From positions 80,929-144,928 of the forward strand of contig JAIWNE010000083.1 of assembly GCA_025331445.1 (NCBI GenBank): 64,000 bases of DNA, read 5' to 3'. The notes under the pieces are model-generated. The model searched no databases. It was not told where the DNA came from and saw only the letters and a program-made list of their open reading frames with translations. Within the stretch, counting starts at the first letter, position 1; each line of letters starts with the position of its first letter. Below are positions 48,376-60,994 of this stretch, in pieces. Both the position numbers and the translations under genes were made by a program. The DNA comes from Blakeslea trispora (taxonomy: Eukaryota > Mucoromycota > Mucoromycetes > Mucorales > Choanephoraceae).

Positions 48376-51300
48376 AATTTGGGTACAAACGTAGCGTTTA
48401 GGGTATCGGGAGAGCATATGGAGAGGCTTGGTGAGAGCGATACAGCGAGATAGAGAGACAGGGATAGGACAAGATAAGGAGAGGCACCAGAGGGAAAGAG
48501 AGTAAATGAATGAATGAATGAATGAATGATGAATGAGAGAAAGAAAGAGAAAACAAACGAAATGATGGAGAGTCGAGTATTTGATATCAGTTTTTTCATC
48601 ATCTTAATGTGGCCTTTACTTGTTTCAGATGTATCCGCCATCCGTTAGTGTGACACGTAGTACATCTTTAGTCAAAAGTTAGGCTTTATATACCAAAACA
48701 GACACATAAGCAGACACGCATGCCCTTGAAGGAAAAAGAAAATAGCAACGCAAGCTCTGATTGTGTTATTCACCTACTTTTGCATCGCCATCCTTCATTG
48801 CCTCTGAATTTGTTGGCTTGTAGAAATAAAGAACAACATGTTTCTCATTGTTTACTCTATTTGATCATGAGAAAATAATGCAAGAAAATAAACAGGGAGT
48901 AATTGTCAATTTCATTTGCATACATAAACAAACAATAAATTAGGTAAAGCAGTATTCTATCTTGTACAAGTTTTACAAGACAGACAATTCAGAGAATTTG
49001 CTTGTGTTGAGCTACTATTGATATCTCGGATTCATTTTTTGCTTTTGCTCGTATCATAACCACAAGAAATACAAGTAGTGCGATACAAAGCAAATGGTAA
49101 TAGTGATCATCATCAGAATTAAGTTTTCTTTTTTTTTCTATCTGAATGCTGAGTTTAGAACTTTGAGTAACAAGTCTACAATGGAGGTCTCGGCATTGAT
49201 AGATAACAGGTCATCCTAAGCTTCAAAACACTGATAAATCGAAAAGCCATCAGAGGATTGTGCAAAAAAAAAACAAATAGCGAAATCATTCGTTCCATTC
49301 GACTCCAAAAACACCTCTTGTAAGTCTTTTTTTCTTTTATTAAAAAAAACAACATTTGTAAGTCTTAAATTAATATTCCCATAATTTTTGTTTTTGTTTT
49401 TTTTAATGCCGCTCACCATTTTTCTGACAGAAAAAAGGAGCCTTTTGCCCCTTTTGTCCCACATTCCCCTTATTTCCCTGATTACTGTTCTAGATGAATG
49501 ATAGCGATAGAACAGGCAGCCTATGTCTTTCTGGCCACTTTACAGCAAAGATCAAATTAGCATAGTTACTGTATGACACGAAACTAAGGTTTTGTTTATC
49601 GGCTTATATAATCTTGCTTATTTTGTGGTACAACAAAAGAAAATTATTTTAATTTGTAGATCGTTTCTCTCATGACTTGTTGAGAGAATAAAGGACACTT
49701 TTATCAGCTTAATTTGGTTTTAATGATAAAAAGAAAAAGAAAGGAATCCAGCAGAGAGTAAAATCAGACACGCATAAAGTATAGAGTGTTTCGATTATCG
49801 CGCCTTTCTTTCTTCTCTTGTCTTTTTGGTCTCTTCTATTTTTGGAAATGGCCCAAGTCACTCCCTAGTTGACAATGCCAGAGAGAAATGGTCCGTGTTC
49901 GCATGTTTCAGTTCTGACTTTGAAAACAAGTAAACATTGCCAAAGTAATCGCAACATACAATCGTCATCAGTTACTATGGACATCACCAATGAAATTGCT
50001 GCGAAACAATCCAAAGAAAGACTGTAGAGAGACCAGTAACAACAAATTAAAAAAATTGATGCTTGAACCACATTCTAGACACAACATACATCCCAACTTA
50101 TTCTTGCTCCTGTACTATGTCTTATTGTTGCTTTCATTTCTCAACTCTTATTCAAACAAACCATTCCTCACTACAATTGTCTTTTGCTCAGTCTGATTTA
50201 CTTGTTCACTTGAATAACGCTTTATATCAGCTCTGAAGGCTGGTTGCAACGAAATGCAATCTAGGCAGTTTCTCGGGTAAGACGTTCACCAGCATCTACG
50301 CTTTAAAACCAATTCTTGGGACCAATTGAAAGCCAGATGGACACAAAGATCTAAACAAGTTCTAAAGAGAAAAAGAAGACATAACAGCATTGGCGGGAAA
50401 GAGCTTTGTAAAGTCGATGATGAAGCCTGTAAGCGCTTGTACAAGGCATATGTAATTTTTTTTTGGTGTCTCTAGACTTCAAATGCCAAGATAAAACGCA
50501 AGTCTTTCAGGACTTTACACATAATCCTCGCATGCAAGAGTGCTTGTACGTTCGCAAAGTGCATCTTCAGAGACCTTTTAGAACAGAACTAACGAAGCTT
50601 TAGTTTTTTGTCTATTGTAAAAATTACACACTGATTGATATTTCATCAGTTTAAAATAAATGTAAATGAATTACTATGTATCGGCTTGCGTTTCATTGTT
50701 AACTGATTAACTTGCTGTTTTCTTAAGCTGATACAAAAGCATCAGTGCATAATCCTATTCTCTTTTCTTGCTATGATTCAAACAGCAGTAAACACTGTAA
50801 ACGATGTATGCTACTCTTCTTCTCTATACATGCCAAGAATGGAGGTTGGGTCTTTTTGTGTTGTCCAACAAACCAAGATGTACATTAATCTAGACTATTC
50901 CGCACAAAGAATAAACAGACAATCAATACATTAGTCAATGATATTGATGATTAGTGTGGGCATTTATTCTACACGATAAAAGAGAAATAAATTCTTTCCC
51001 TTAAAATGTCTAGCTACACTGTAATCAAAGAATTCATGCATTGTTTTAGTGTTACTGACGAATCTAGAGCATTGAAACCAAACTTGACTTGACCTGTCCT
51101 TTTTTTTTTTTTTTTTTTTTTTTTTGCTAACTATATTCAATATGAAACTATCATTGCAACATCTGCAATCTTAGTTTTGAAAGCAACAAGAGTTTACCAG
51201 ATCTTCCCAATTGTAAGCTTGATGTTTCAATGCCTTGGCAATTAGCCATTCAGCTATACCAGCAGTAAAAGTCGAAATGTCAGTATGGATGAGATGAGAA

Positions 51301-51838
51301 CAAAAGCCTTGCCACTCCATTAGTGTGCCAGAACTAGGAGATATAATTACTAGAGAAATGATAGCATCAGCAAATCTTGTTTAAAGAGCATTAGAATCAT
51401 ACATCAGTATCCGATTCTAACATGCAAGAGTATTGAGCCATTGGTCAGATCGACTTGATAACACATAGTCAATCAACTGCCAGTAAAGATACTTGATATA
51501 AGTCTAACTATATTGGATAGAGATTATTGTAGTTCTGAGTAGAGTGTTTAGATAGGTTGTTTGATTATAGAAACTGATGTCTCTTAGAAGGCCATAAAAA
51601 GGTAGAGGCAGGGCGTGTAAAGACAAACAAGCAGATTGTGATAGACAGAAAAATACGATAGTACAACAAGATCATCAGTTAGAAACAATCGACAAGAGAA
51701 CAATAGACTTTGAGCAAATCGAAAGCCAATATGAAAGAAAGAGAAGCAAGAAAGACAAAGAGCCAGAAATGACTTGGAGAGTGCGGTAAAGTCAAGCAAG
51801 TTGGGGCTACATCCGCCATCAAGTAAACAAAATCATTA
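48376..51838. other. Gene-poor stretch with element relics
   Basis: No supported gene in about 3.4 kb. Segment 50,220-50,600 has a coding-like but broken stretch (KTNSWDQLKARW, VDDEACKRLYKAY) similar in part to 27,830. A (GAAT)n run lies at about 48,507-48,528 and a T run at about 51,102-51,125. Confidence 0.4.
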
Positions 51839-52166
51839 GGGGGGTTCAGTTTGGCACAAAATCCCATCACAGATTCTCCATCACAAATTGAGTTTCAAAA
51901 ACGAGCTTATCAAATTAATTAAGTCGCTTGAAGAATGAGTGACCCTAAAATCCCTTCATCACAAATTCCTTTCACAAACACTTTTTTTGCTTGAAGGCTA
52001 TCCATTAAAAGTTCATACTCTGATTTTGCGATAAGTGTCGAATTTTGTAATGGAAAAACCTCTCGCAAATTTAGGATTTCCATTACAATCACTTTTATTG
52101 GCTAGATTAAAACTCAATTTGTGATGGAGAATCTGTGATGGGATTTTGTGCCAAACTGAACCCCCC
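51839..52166. mobile_element. 328-bp MITE with 57-bp perfect terminal inverted repeats
   Basis: The ends GGGGGGTTCAGTTTGGCACA (51839-51895) and the inverse (52110-52166) match over 57 bp with no mismatch seen. Both sides have TA (51837-51838, 52167-52168). The core has no coding capacity. TA duplication points to a Tc1/mariner-type source enzyme. Its ends do not resemble either DDE element in this window, so its source lies elsewhere. Confidence 0.9.
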
Positions 52167-52168
52167 TA

Positions 52169-53552
52169 TTGTTTAGATGTCAAGAGAGTCAATTAGAAAA
52201 TCCAGTAGAAAATATTAAAATTTTGTTGCTTGCTATTCAATAAATATATTTTAATTTGACTTTTTGCTTTTCTTTTCTTTTCTTTTTTTCTTTTTAGAAG
52301 GAGAAAAGTTCTTAAAAAAAAAGCTGATAGAAAATACCAATTGCGAAAGAAAGGGATGCGCAGTTAGTCAAGAACGCATTTGAGAAAACACAAGAGGCGT
52401 ACTCAGTCGACTACTCTTTTGCTTCATATGATTCCTTTACTTTATTCTCAGAATCACAGCCTAGCTTTTTTTCTTTCTTTTCGCCTATCCACCTCTTCTT
52501 AGCGGATTGCCAAAATAAGCGCATAAAAAATACTGAACTGAATGTCTCTAAACAGTCAAGCATTTAGTTATTATGATAATCGTTATCATCATCGTCACTG
52601 CCACTTGAATTTTTTTGGGCTTATGCTTACTTACTTTAGTTTTCATAGTTTGAAAAGATTGACTTCAGGGTATAAAGCTAACGGCTATAGAATGAACAAC
52701 AAAAGAAAAAAAGAGAAAAAAGTAACATAGATATCACAGCTAAGTCCAAGCAAGAGAGAGGAATAATGAATAGACCATAGAAGGCTGATAGACTAGATCA
52801 AGACAAGCAGCAACATTTATTCATATGAATGTCCTTTTGACAGTCAAGCTCCTCTTGAATAAATAAATTTAAGCTGGTACAAAACCAATAGTAATCTACT
52901 AAACTGTTCTTCAAATCAGGGCAGGATCTTGTCAGGAACAGATAAGAAAAAAAAAGAACAACAGCAATTGTAGTTAGAGAGATAGTATTGCTAATCAATC
53001 AAGTACCAGGTAGAACAAAACCAGAAAGCATTGCAAACGAAGTAGCTTGTTCCACGACATTGAGTACAAGATTATGCATGATTTTGACAAAGAGAAATAA
53101 AAATCTAACAAACATGACCTCACAATATAAGTATATATAAGCATTTGTATGTAAAGCAGTAATAATGAATCATGTGTGAGCACATACGCTATATGTGAAT
53201 ATACATGATTGCCTATTCACCTGAGAATAGGTATTTACACTGTAAGATCAACAAGATTGATATCTCATTATGTACCCCCCCTCCCCCATAAACCTTCAGC
53301 CAATTAGCCACTTAACAAAACAGTGTGTGCCAGATGAGTATAGCAAGTGATTGAATCGGAAAGAGTGTGTCTCGATTGATACATGGCTCCATACCCTAGT
53401 CTGAAGCACTCTATGGTTGCAAACAATGACGTATAACCTTCTCTTTCCCACCCTACCATACCCTACACTACCCTGCTCTTCCTTTTTCCTTTAATTATTT
53501 TTCACAAAACTTATTCCCAAAACATATTTGCAAAACACGCTATTTAAAAAAA
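52169..53552. other. Gene-poor stretch
   Basis: AT-rich with no supported gene. The last 250 bp may be the promoter of the acidic gene. Confidence 0.4.
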
Positions 53553-54325
53553 ATGACTACTCATACATCTCCAGATCAACTGCTCATCAGCGATGCAAGG
53601 TAAAAAGACTTTAATACTACACAACAGTTTTTCCTCTCTTGTTTATTATTAACATTATGAAAATTACCCACACAAATATATTCTAGTCCAAAAAATTATA
53701 CAAACTCAAAAGACAGCCACTTCAGTGTTTGGGTACGTATACAAGCGTGAAAAAGACCTGCAAGCTCATGTTGTTATTAGAAAAATGAAATAGAAGTTGT
53801 TGAAATTGAAGAAGAGGAAGACGTGTTTGAGGAATGTCTGGAATACCTGGAAGATCCAGAAGTGATTATAGTAACTGAAGAAGAAGAAGAAGACGAAGAA
53901 GAAGACGAAGAATATGAAGATGCATATGAAGAGCTAGAAATAATGACCGTAGAAGAGATCGAAGAGATTGTAACAATAGAAGAAGATGATGAAGAAGATG
54001 ATGAAAAATAGAAGAAGATGATGAAGAAGATGATGATGAAGAAGAATGCTGCACCTTATATGAATACAAAGAATTGGAGCCTTGTAGTCAGAAGAGAAAA
54101 CTAGAAGATGAAATTGACGAATATGATGAAGAAGAAGCAAAGAAAATACAAGCAAAGAAAAGAAAGACAAAGATGAATGAAACAGATACAACCAAAACAA
54201 AAGAAAGCCAAACGCTGAAGCGAAAGTTAGAGGATGATGCAGATGACGATGATGAAGAAAAAGAAGATGAAAAACTAGAGAAATCAGGAAAGAACAAAAG
54301 GCAGAGGAGTGTACCAAAAAACTAG
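53553..54325 (+). CDS. Acidic low-complexity protein, reading frame interrupted
   Basis: Three short exons (start MTTHTSPDQLLISDAS, then SPKNYTNSKDSHFSVW, then KNEIEVVEIEEEEDVFEECL) lead into a Glu/Asp-rich region that stops at 54009-54011. Straight after, another frame continues in the same style to 54325 (CCTLYEYKELEPCSQKRKLE; KKIQAKKRKTKMNETD; LKRKLEDDADDDDEEKED), with two KRKLED units and a basic, nuclear-signal-like end. The shift occurs inside a GAAGATGAT tandem duplication (about 53,980-54,045). It may be a slippage frameshift, an unseen intron or a sequencing error. I do not recognise a family. Confidence 0.4.
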
Positions 54326-55097
54326 AAGGCAGAGTGCCAGGTCAAAAAGAAAGAAAGAAATAAATAAATACCAAACCTAGCAACAAAAAGTTGACTAGGT
54401 TGTTTTAAATATAAAGGCCATCATACGCTTGCCATAAAAATCGTTCTAAATGATTACTAATGTAAAGCAAAATCTAATGAGCCAATGCACGGTCAATAGT
54501 TGATACATGCTTGACATTTAATCTCTCTGTAAAGTCTGTGTATAAAAGTTGAAATGAGTCAAATAACCATTCCTTTATCTAATAAACAGTCCGATAGATA
54601 ACTCACTGACTGACAGTGTGTTACTTTTGAGCACCAACATAGCATTGTTTGGGTTGCCCAGATTCTCTGCTTATTTAAGTCAATTGTTCAACTAGCAACA
54701 GATAGATTGCAAAAGACTAAAAAAAAAACGAACACTTTTTGACTCATATGGATTGTTAGTCATGGAATTTACAATATCCTTTATTGCCGTTGACGCTTTC
54801 TTTCTTCTTTTTATCTCTGTCAAGGAAAACAAGTCAATGAGAAAATACCTACCTTTTGAAGGTCTTCTCACTTAACATGACAGTTATAAGATTGTTATTG
54901 TTTATAGTTCATAAGATGGAATAATATTGAAATAAGCCCACTTTTTCTTTGTGTATGTGTGTGTGTGTGTTAATACCATTACTTTTGGGTATTTCGTATA
55001 TAATTGTGCTATTCAACCGATCGATTCAGTCCATGTTCGTGTTCATACCTGGATAGTTTTGCGCATAAAGATTGCAACAGCACTGATATCTACAGTC
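54326..55097. other. Intergenic stretch
   Basis: AT-rich, with a short GT repeat near 54,955-54,970. No gene seen. Confidence 0.35.
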
Positions 55098-55099
55098 TA

Positions 55100-56831
55100 C
55101 TGGTTTTTAACTTAGAATTCGGAAATTGGCCCAAAAAATTCGTTTTTTATTTTTTGCCAAATTGATTTCGGAAATGTGCACCATAGATTTCGTTTTTAGG
55201 TACCGTTAATTTTGTTAAGGTATATTATAGTCTTTCAATAAATAAAATCAAGACAGTAGTCAAGTGCAACAAAAGCAACTTCTTTTTATAATCAAATTTA
55301 TTTACAGCATCTCTCCTTCACGGATACATCTGGCAAAAAAAGTAAGAGAATGTTCAATCCATCCTTTACAGTCATCAGGAGTAATTAGAGAAGCGGAATC
55401 TCTAATTCTCTGAAGCAGCTCATCATGATGCCACAATTGGTGCTTCTTGACATTGTGCTCCAGCTTGAAGAAAAGTTATTCAATGGAGTTCAAGAAAGGA
55501 GACCATGGTGGAAGCTTTAGAGGATGGTATCCTGTATCAGTCAGCTTATTCATAGCATAAGCGCTATGAATAGGAGCATTGTCAAAGATTACATAGTACC
55601 CATTCAAACCCTGTTGATTCATGTGCCTCATCAAAACATTGATAAAATCCTCAAACTGCTCTGACATGGTGGTACCTCGATTACAGTGGCAAGCTGAGAT
55701 CTCTAGACCAGCGTGGCTCATTGCGGCAAAGACAGTGAGGTTTCTTCCCTTGGAAGAAGTGTCTACCTTTACTCTTGTAGGAGCGCCACGCTTTGTTATG
55801 GCTTGGGTGCGGTTGATGTGCAAGCTGAACCCAGTTTCATCAACAAAAATGCAATTCTGCAAATACCATACTTGTTGTTGTTCGTTGATCTCTGTACAGT
55901 ATTCACGTCGCTTGTCTCGGATCTCCTGGGAGTCTCTTCTAACAGGGTATATTTGGGCCTTTTTCAAAGTGAAGTTGAGATTATGAATCGCGAATCTGGA
56001 AATTGCTGAGGTGCTAAGTGGCCTGGCAAAATCCTCTGGAAATGCATCCTTAAGTTGAAGACTTATGTCCCGAAGAGTGATCTCTGCTCGGTCTTCCAAA
56101 AGGCTTTCAATGAAAATGCTGTGTCTTTCTTTGATGGTTGGAGGTGCAGTTCTTCCTCGAAACTTTAAAGCTGGCATCCTCCGGTCATCAGTTTCTTCCC
56201 AACGCTTGACATAGTCGTTCATGGTAGAAGTTGAGAAGCCAATGGCCTTAGCTGCTTCAGAGACGTTCTTTCCACTTGCAACATAATGCGAAACGAACAA
56301 CTTCCAGATTTCTTCTGTCATTTTTTTGTATGGACCTCTCTTGATAGCACGTTGAGCTACTGGTACTTGAGATGCTATAAGAAATTGTGAGGAGCAAAAT
56401 CAGACAAATGGAAATCATCAAAGTACTACTCACTGTTTTCAGAAGTCAAAGCAACGGGTGCAGTAGTGTTAACAGAATAATGATTTTCTTGGCTCATCTT
56501 TTTAAAAATGTATTTGATGGATCAAAATCAGGACGCTTAAATGTGTCCCTTTATATAAATCGAAGGGATCCGTAGTACCTCTATTCAGGAACCAGTAAAA
56601 GCTTGTTTGACTAAGTGTGTTTCAGCAACACCTTACGCAGCAGCATCATAATTTCAATTTGTGTAGACACATCAAAGATCATAAAACGTATGTCACTCTT
56701 TATTTGCATTTTTATTATGATCAAAGACCTATATTATACCTTAACGAAATTAACGGTACCTAAAAACGAAATCTATGGTGCACATTTCCTAAATCTATTG
56801 GGCCAATTTCCGAATTCTAAGTTAAAAACCA
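55100..56831 (-). mobile_element. Degenerate second copy of the mariner-like element
   Basis: The left end has CTGGTTTTTAACTTAGAATT preceded by TA. The right end stops at GTTAAAAACCA without the final G or the TA. Both terminal repeats carry internal deletions compared with the 173-bp repeats of copy 1. Inserted in the opposite orientation to copy 1. Confidence 0.85.
55302..56497 (-). pseudogene. Mariner-like transposase with a nonsense codon at the catalytic motif
   Basis: Co-linear with the 378-aa transposase of copy 1, including the first exon from 56497. The GAA after the catalytic Glu has become TAA (55476-55478), so translation would end at PFLNSIE; the usual NPIEE is also changed to NSIE. 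Downstream sequence remains recognisable to 55302. Many other substitutions are present. It should be inactive. Confidence 0.88.
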
Positions 56832-57560
56832 AAACATTTGGCATCTGGGTGCGTAGTTTTCTTTACGTCAAAATGATGATGTGGTCTGTGCAACGCTTTC
56901 AAAAAGATTGCGTTATTGTCTCTTTTTTCTTTCAAACAACATACTATTCCATACAAAATAGTAACAAAATAAAAGAGGATGAAACCCATCAAAAAGACTA
57001 CATCTACCATCCTTTCTTTTTCTTTTTGAGGCTGAGTACATTAGCAATGATACTAGCAATAGAAAAAATAAGCAACAATGTAATTTATGCAGTATAACAG
57101 GATACTACGTAAATAAAAACACCAAAAAAAAATTAAAAACAATCATACAGACAGTACGCTTTATCTTTTGTTCTTTGTCGTGTAACCTATGCAGATTTGA
57201 CCAATTCTCTGTTCATTTAGACTATTCACTATTGAATGTAAAATATCGACCCTTTTGTTTATTGCTTTCCTTATAGAAAGAAAAAAGAGCACATAATTAC
57301 AGTCAAACCAAATAATCCAGTACATATCTATACAACGGAAAGCAGAATAGTCGCATATTAAGCTAATTGGTGATACTGTATATTTTGTCTATAAAGAAGG
57401 TCTCAAGCGTTTCAAGTTTTTTTCCGCGTAGTATCTAGGCCTCCTTGATTTTTTCTTTCATGCAAAACCTTATTTTAGGCTATTTCCCCTTCACTCGTAC
57501 GATATCCTTGACATGACACAAAAGCAAGCTCAGTGTGTATAATCACATTAAGCTTCAAAT
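56832..57560. other. Intergenic stretch
   Basis: AT-rich with no supported gene. Frames at 56,832-57,097 look incidental. Confidence 0.35.
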
Positions 57561-58607
57561 CGTAACACAACCTTACTATGTGATTGTTGATCCTTTTCAC
57601 GTTTCTTCTTTTCTCTTCTTCTAAAGAAAGAAAAAAGAGTGATCGATTCAATTGTTGGCAAGTAAATCATTGTGATGAGTGAGAAAAAGTAAGATGAGAG
57701 CTTAATAAGGCTAATGGTCAAAGCCTCTTTTTTTTTAATTGTAGAAAAAAAAAAGTGTTTTCCCTTTTGAACAAAATCCAAAAATGTAGCGCGATTTGCA
57801 TACGAAAAAGAAGACGCGCCCTTTTTTTTTTGCTATTTTTTTCATGCAAAAAAAAAAAAAAAATCGACGGAAGACTCCGATTTCACTCAGATGAATAAAT
57901 ATAAAACAGTAAAGCTTTCCCCCTCTTTTTTTTTTTTCTTTCTCTTTATCCGCCCTTGCAAGTGGGCTTGCCGCCAGGTGGTCAAGACTCTCAAGGTTCC
58001 AACAGCAAGTAGGTTTTCTGTCTCTCGGTTGTCGCGTATAGTATCTGGCCTGACGAGTAATTGGATGATGGTTTTGCAATGTATACGTGCTTACGCGGGT
58101 CCAATTGGCCTCCGTACTTCTCTGGTGTCTCTCTGGTTCTGGTGTCTAGAGAAGGGTGTGGTTACTTCTCTCTCCTTGTAGGGTTGGCATGCCTTACGGG
58201 AGTCTCTTGGGCTAAGGGGCTTTCACCAATAAAGCATTTCTTTTTTTTTTTCGTGGACAAAATTTACTAACCTCTTTTTTTTTTTTTAGATTGACTCCAA
58301 AGTAACCATAGTGATCAATAACATTTAACAAATAAAACAAAGTCTTTCTTAATACTCTATCTAAAAAAACACTTTTTTCTTCTTCTTTTTTTTTTTTTTT
58401 TTTTACTATGATGATTTGTGTATATTCATGCTCTTGCTTTATTTCTAACGTCTATTTAGAAAAAAAATAATTCAAAAAAAAAATCGATGCTTTGATTAAC
58501 TGATTTTGCAAACCGTAACGCAACCTTACTATGTGATTGTTGATCCTTTTCACGTTTCTTCTTTTTCTTCTAAAGACAAAAAAAAGGGTGATCGATTTCA
58601 ATTGTTG
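57561..58607. repeat. About 95-bp direct repeats flanking a distinct 0.86-kb segment
   Basis: 57561-57656 and 58514-58607 share CGTAACACAACCTTACTATG-like sequence continuing through TTGATCCTTTTCACGTTTCT and GATCGATT...CAATTGTTG, with a few differences and small gaps. Between them lies a segment with poly-A/T tracts and a less AT-rich core (57,950-58,230). It could be a duplication made by insertion, or a tandem duplication that later diverged. Confidence 0.7.
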
Positions 58608-60561
58608 AGGTCGGAAAGTGTCCCGAGATTCCCATCATTGCTAAGAAACAAGTTGAGTTTGAAACGTTATCAACAAAAAAGAAAAAAGAGGGGACCGTTC
58701 ACGAAATCATCCCTTTTAGTTTCTTTGAATTTATGTATAATCAATGAATCCTTGGGGGTATGGAAAGAGAAGGGAGAAGAGATGGCTATAGAAAAGCAAT
58801 AAAGTAATGAAAGAACAATAGAAGTCTGTAAAGTAGTTAAACTTTGTTTGTTTGTTTTTGGCATGCACATGCACATGCACAAAAAGGTCTGCTAATTAGT
58901 TGCTTTATTTGGATGTTACAACAGAGTTTTTGGTGCAAAGTATGATAGTGAGTCTAAAGCAATGAAAGGTATAGAGCATACTCGAATAAATGCTTTCTTC
59001 TCACTACTCTATTTTCCCTCTCCTATTTCTTCTTGTTTGGATCATTCTGCTTGGTGTTGACTGTTTACCTTTTCCAAAAAAAAAAAAGACACACACTCCC
59101 AATAAGAGTTGATCATTTGTTTATTCGCAATGCATTTCTTATGTCATTGTGAAAGCCTTTTTTTTTCTTACAAGATAAGAAATCCGAAAAGAGAGAGAGA
59201 GAGAGAGAAATAGACTGGGTTACCGTCGGTGTCACAAACCCATATGCCTTGTAAAAGAATAGACTAACAGTCAATGTTACTAAAGCAGAGTTCCTTATGA
59301 AACAATCACCTTACTTGTTGCCTAAACAAGTCATTGGCTCATTTGAGGCGACAAATAAATCCATGGATCTCATTTCTATTCCTCGGTTAGAGTCACTTTA
59401 AGGCGAATGTTTATAAAGCATGAGAAATTGGTTACTCCTATTGTTATTATTGTTCATTCAAAAAGCTGTGTCAGGCTCGAATCAAGCAAAAATTAAGCAA
59501 ACAGTAGACTACGTATGATGACAACAGTAGCTATCATAACAAGCAGATACAGACACACAATCAATGACACTCGATCGCGTAGTCACGAATTTATTAAATC
59601 TGAGGATGAGGAAAAAAAAAATACTGGAAATAGATCGGAGGATCAATTGGTTGACAGACGGTCTTATTCAAAAATAAAACAGCAGGTGATTAGCTCATTC
59701 ATGACATTCGATAGATACTTGTATCCGTCTTTCTACAGAAAAAAGGCACATACATATACTTATAAAAAAAGAAGAAGCAGACCCAAACTATCTGCACTGG
59801 TCTGCTTCCTTTCTTTCTTTCTTTCTTCTTTGTTCTCTTGCCTTTGGAAATAGCACAAGTGTCACTGGGAATTCAAGAGGAGTTTAGCTGTCAAAACTAA
59901 AAAGAGGAGTAAAGTTCATGTTGGCATAAAAGACGTTTAGAAAGCCAAATCTTGTATTTTGTCTTCTTTTGGTTGCATCACTTTTTCTTTTCTTTACATA
60001 GCATTGATTGAAACTATCTCACAAAAAAAGAATAGCTCGGAAGACCTTGATATCCCAGAGAGCTTCTATGAAGCAGTTTAAAGAGCCTTGTAAGCACAGT
60101 TTTCTTAACTTGGAATCATAACAGCTTAACTGATCTTTATCACAATCATTGTAAATACTAGTCAAAGTAAGATCTATCTAATCAGTGATGAACAAAGAGG
60201 TGGTAGAATCCTCAAAGTATTCATAGATCTGAAAAAGAAAAAAGAAAACCATGGTGCTACTCTCTAGAAACATCCTTTTACTTTCTTAGCCAAGACAGAG
60301 CTAGAAGCAACATCAAAAAGAAAAAAGAGCTAGCACAGTATATTAGAGGTAATATTCTGCTAAACAGGATTTAGTCTCCGTTGAACATCAACATCAGATT
60401 TCATACCATCTCACTCATCACTGCTACTTTGAACTTATAGAATCAAGGATTTGTTAAAGCCAAAACACAAATTACACAACCTGAATAATAAAAAAAAAAA
60501 CTCTTTTTGAATGATAAAGCTGTATCATCTAAAAAAGAAAAACAATGCCACAAAATAGGCA
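58608..60561. other. Gene-poor stretch
   Basis: Holds a (GA)n run at about 59,191-59,208 and a TTTC run at about 59,807-59,827. A relic at 59,850-59,930 resembles 43,645-43,715. A 112-codon frame at 59515-59853 is basic with a hydrophobic end but shows no recognisable domain. Confidence 0.35.
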
Positions 60562-60937
60562 ACGTGCCTTTAAGTTTAGAACTACAAAAGACGAAAATTG
60601 TTGCATTTTTCGAGGTCCCAAATTTTATGCTTTTGGCATGAATCGATTGTACAACCTGCCAATCTTTTTGGGGAGTTTCTTTTCTTTGAGAAGCATAAAT
60701 AAACCACAATTGAGAGCAAACCATTATCAACTCTTTTAGTTTTTTCTATCTTAACTTGTAAATATCTTGAGGTGCTTTTACTTTTCTATCGGAGAGATAT
60801 TTTATTTCTATAAATTTTTTCAACTCCTGTGCTATTCTTCTGCCATTATCATGCTTGCTATAGGCTTCATTTGGTCATGACTTTTTTGTACTGCATCCTA
60901 GAAGACTAAAATAAAAGCACATTCTTTGTCTTTTCGG
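60562..60937 (-). mobile_element. Left arm of an inverted-repeat structure derived from the 670-aa DDE element
   Basis: Starts with the element's terminus (ACGTGCCTTTAAGTTTAGAA from 60562). On the minus strand it encodes the transposase C-terminus (ELKKFIEIKYLSDRKVKAPQ, compare ELKKFLEKKYLSHRKVRAPQ at 11,150). 60670-60937 is the exact inverse of 63733-64000. It has no TA directly outside (CA instead). Confidence 0.85.
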
Positions 60938-60994
60938 ACCCCTTTAATCATCCTGTCAAATATCAGTCTCTTGTATCAAATCTATAAATATACC

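Noticed and set aside
48187..48417. Lys-rich minus-strand frame
   Set aside because: It is only the translation of the T-rich tract.
59515..59853. 112-codon basic frame
   Set aside because: It has no recognisable domain, lies in a repeat-rich desert and ends in a TTTC simple repeat. Possible but unsupported.
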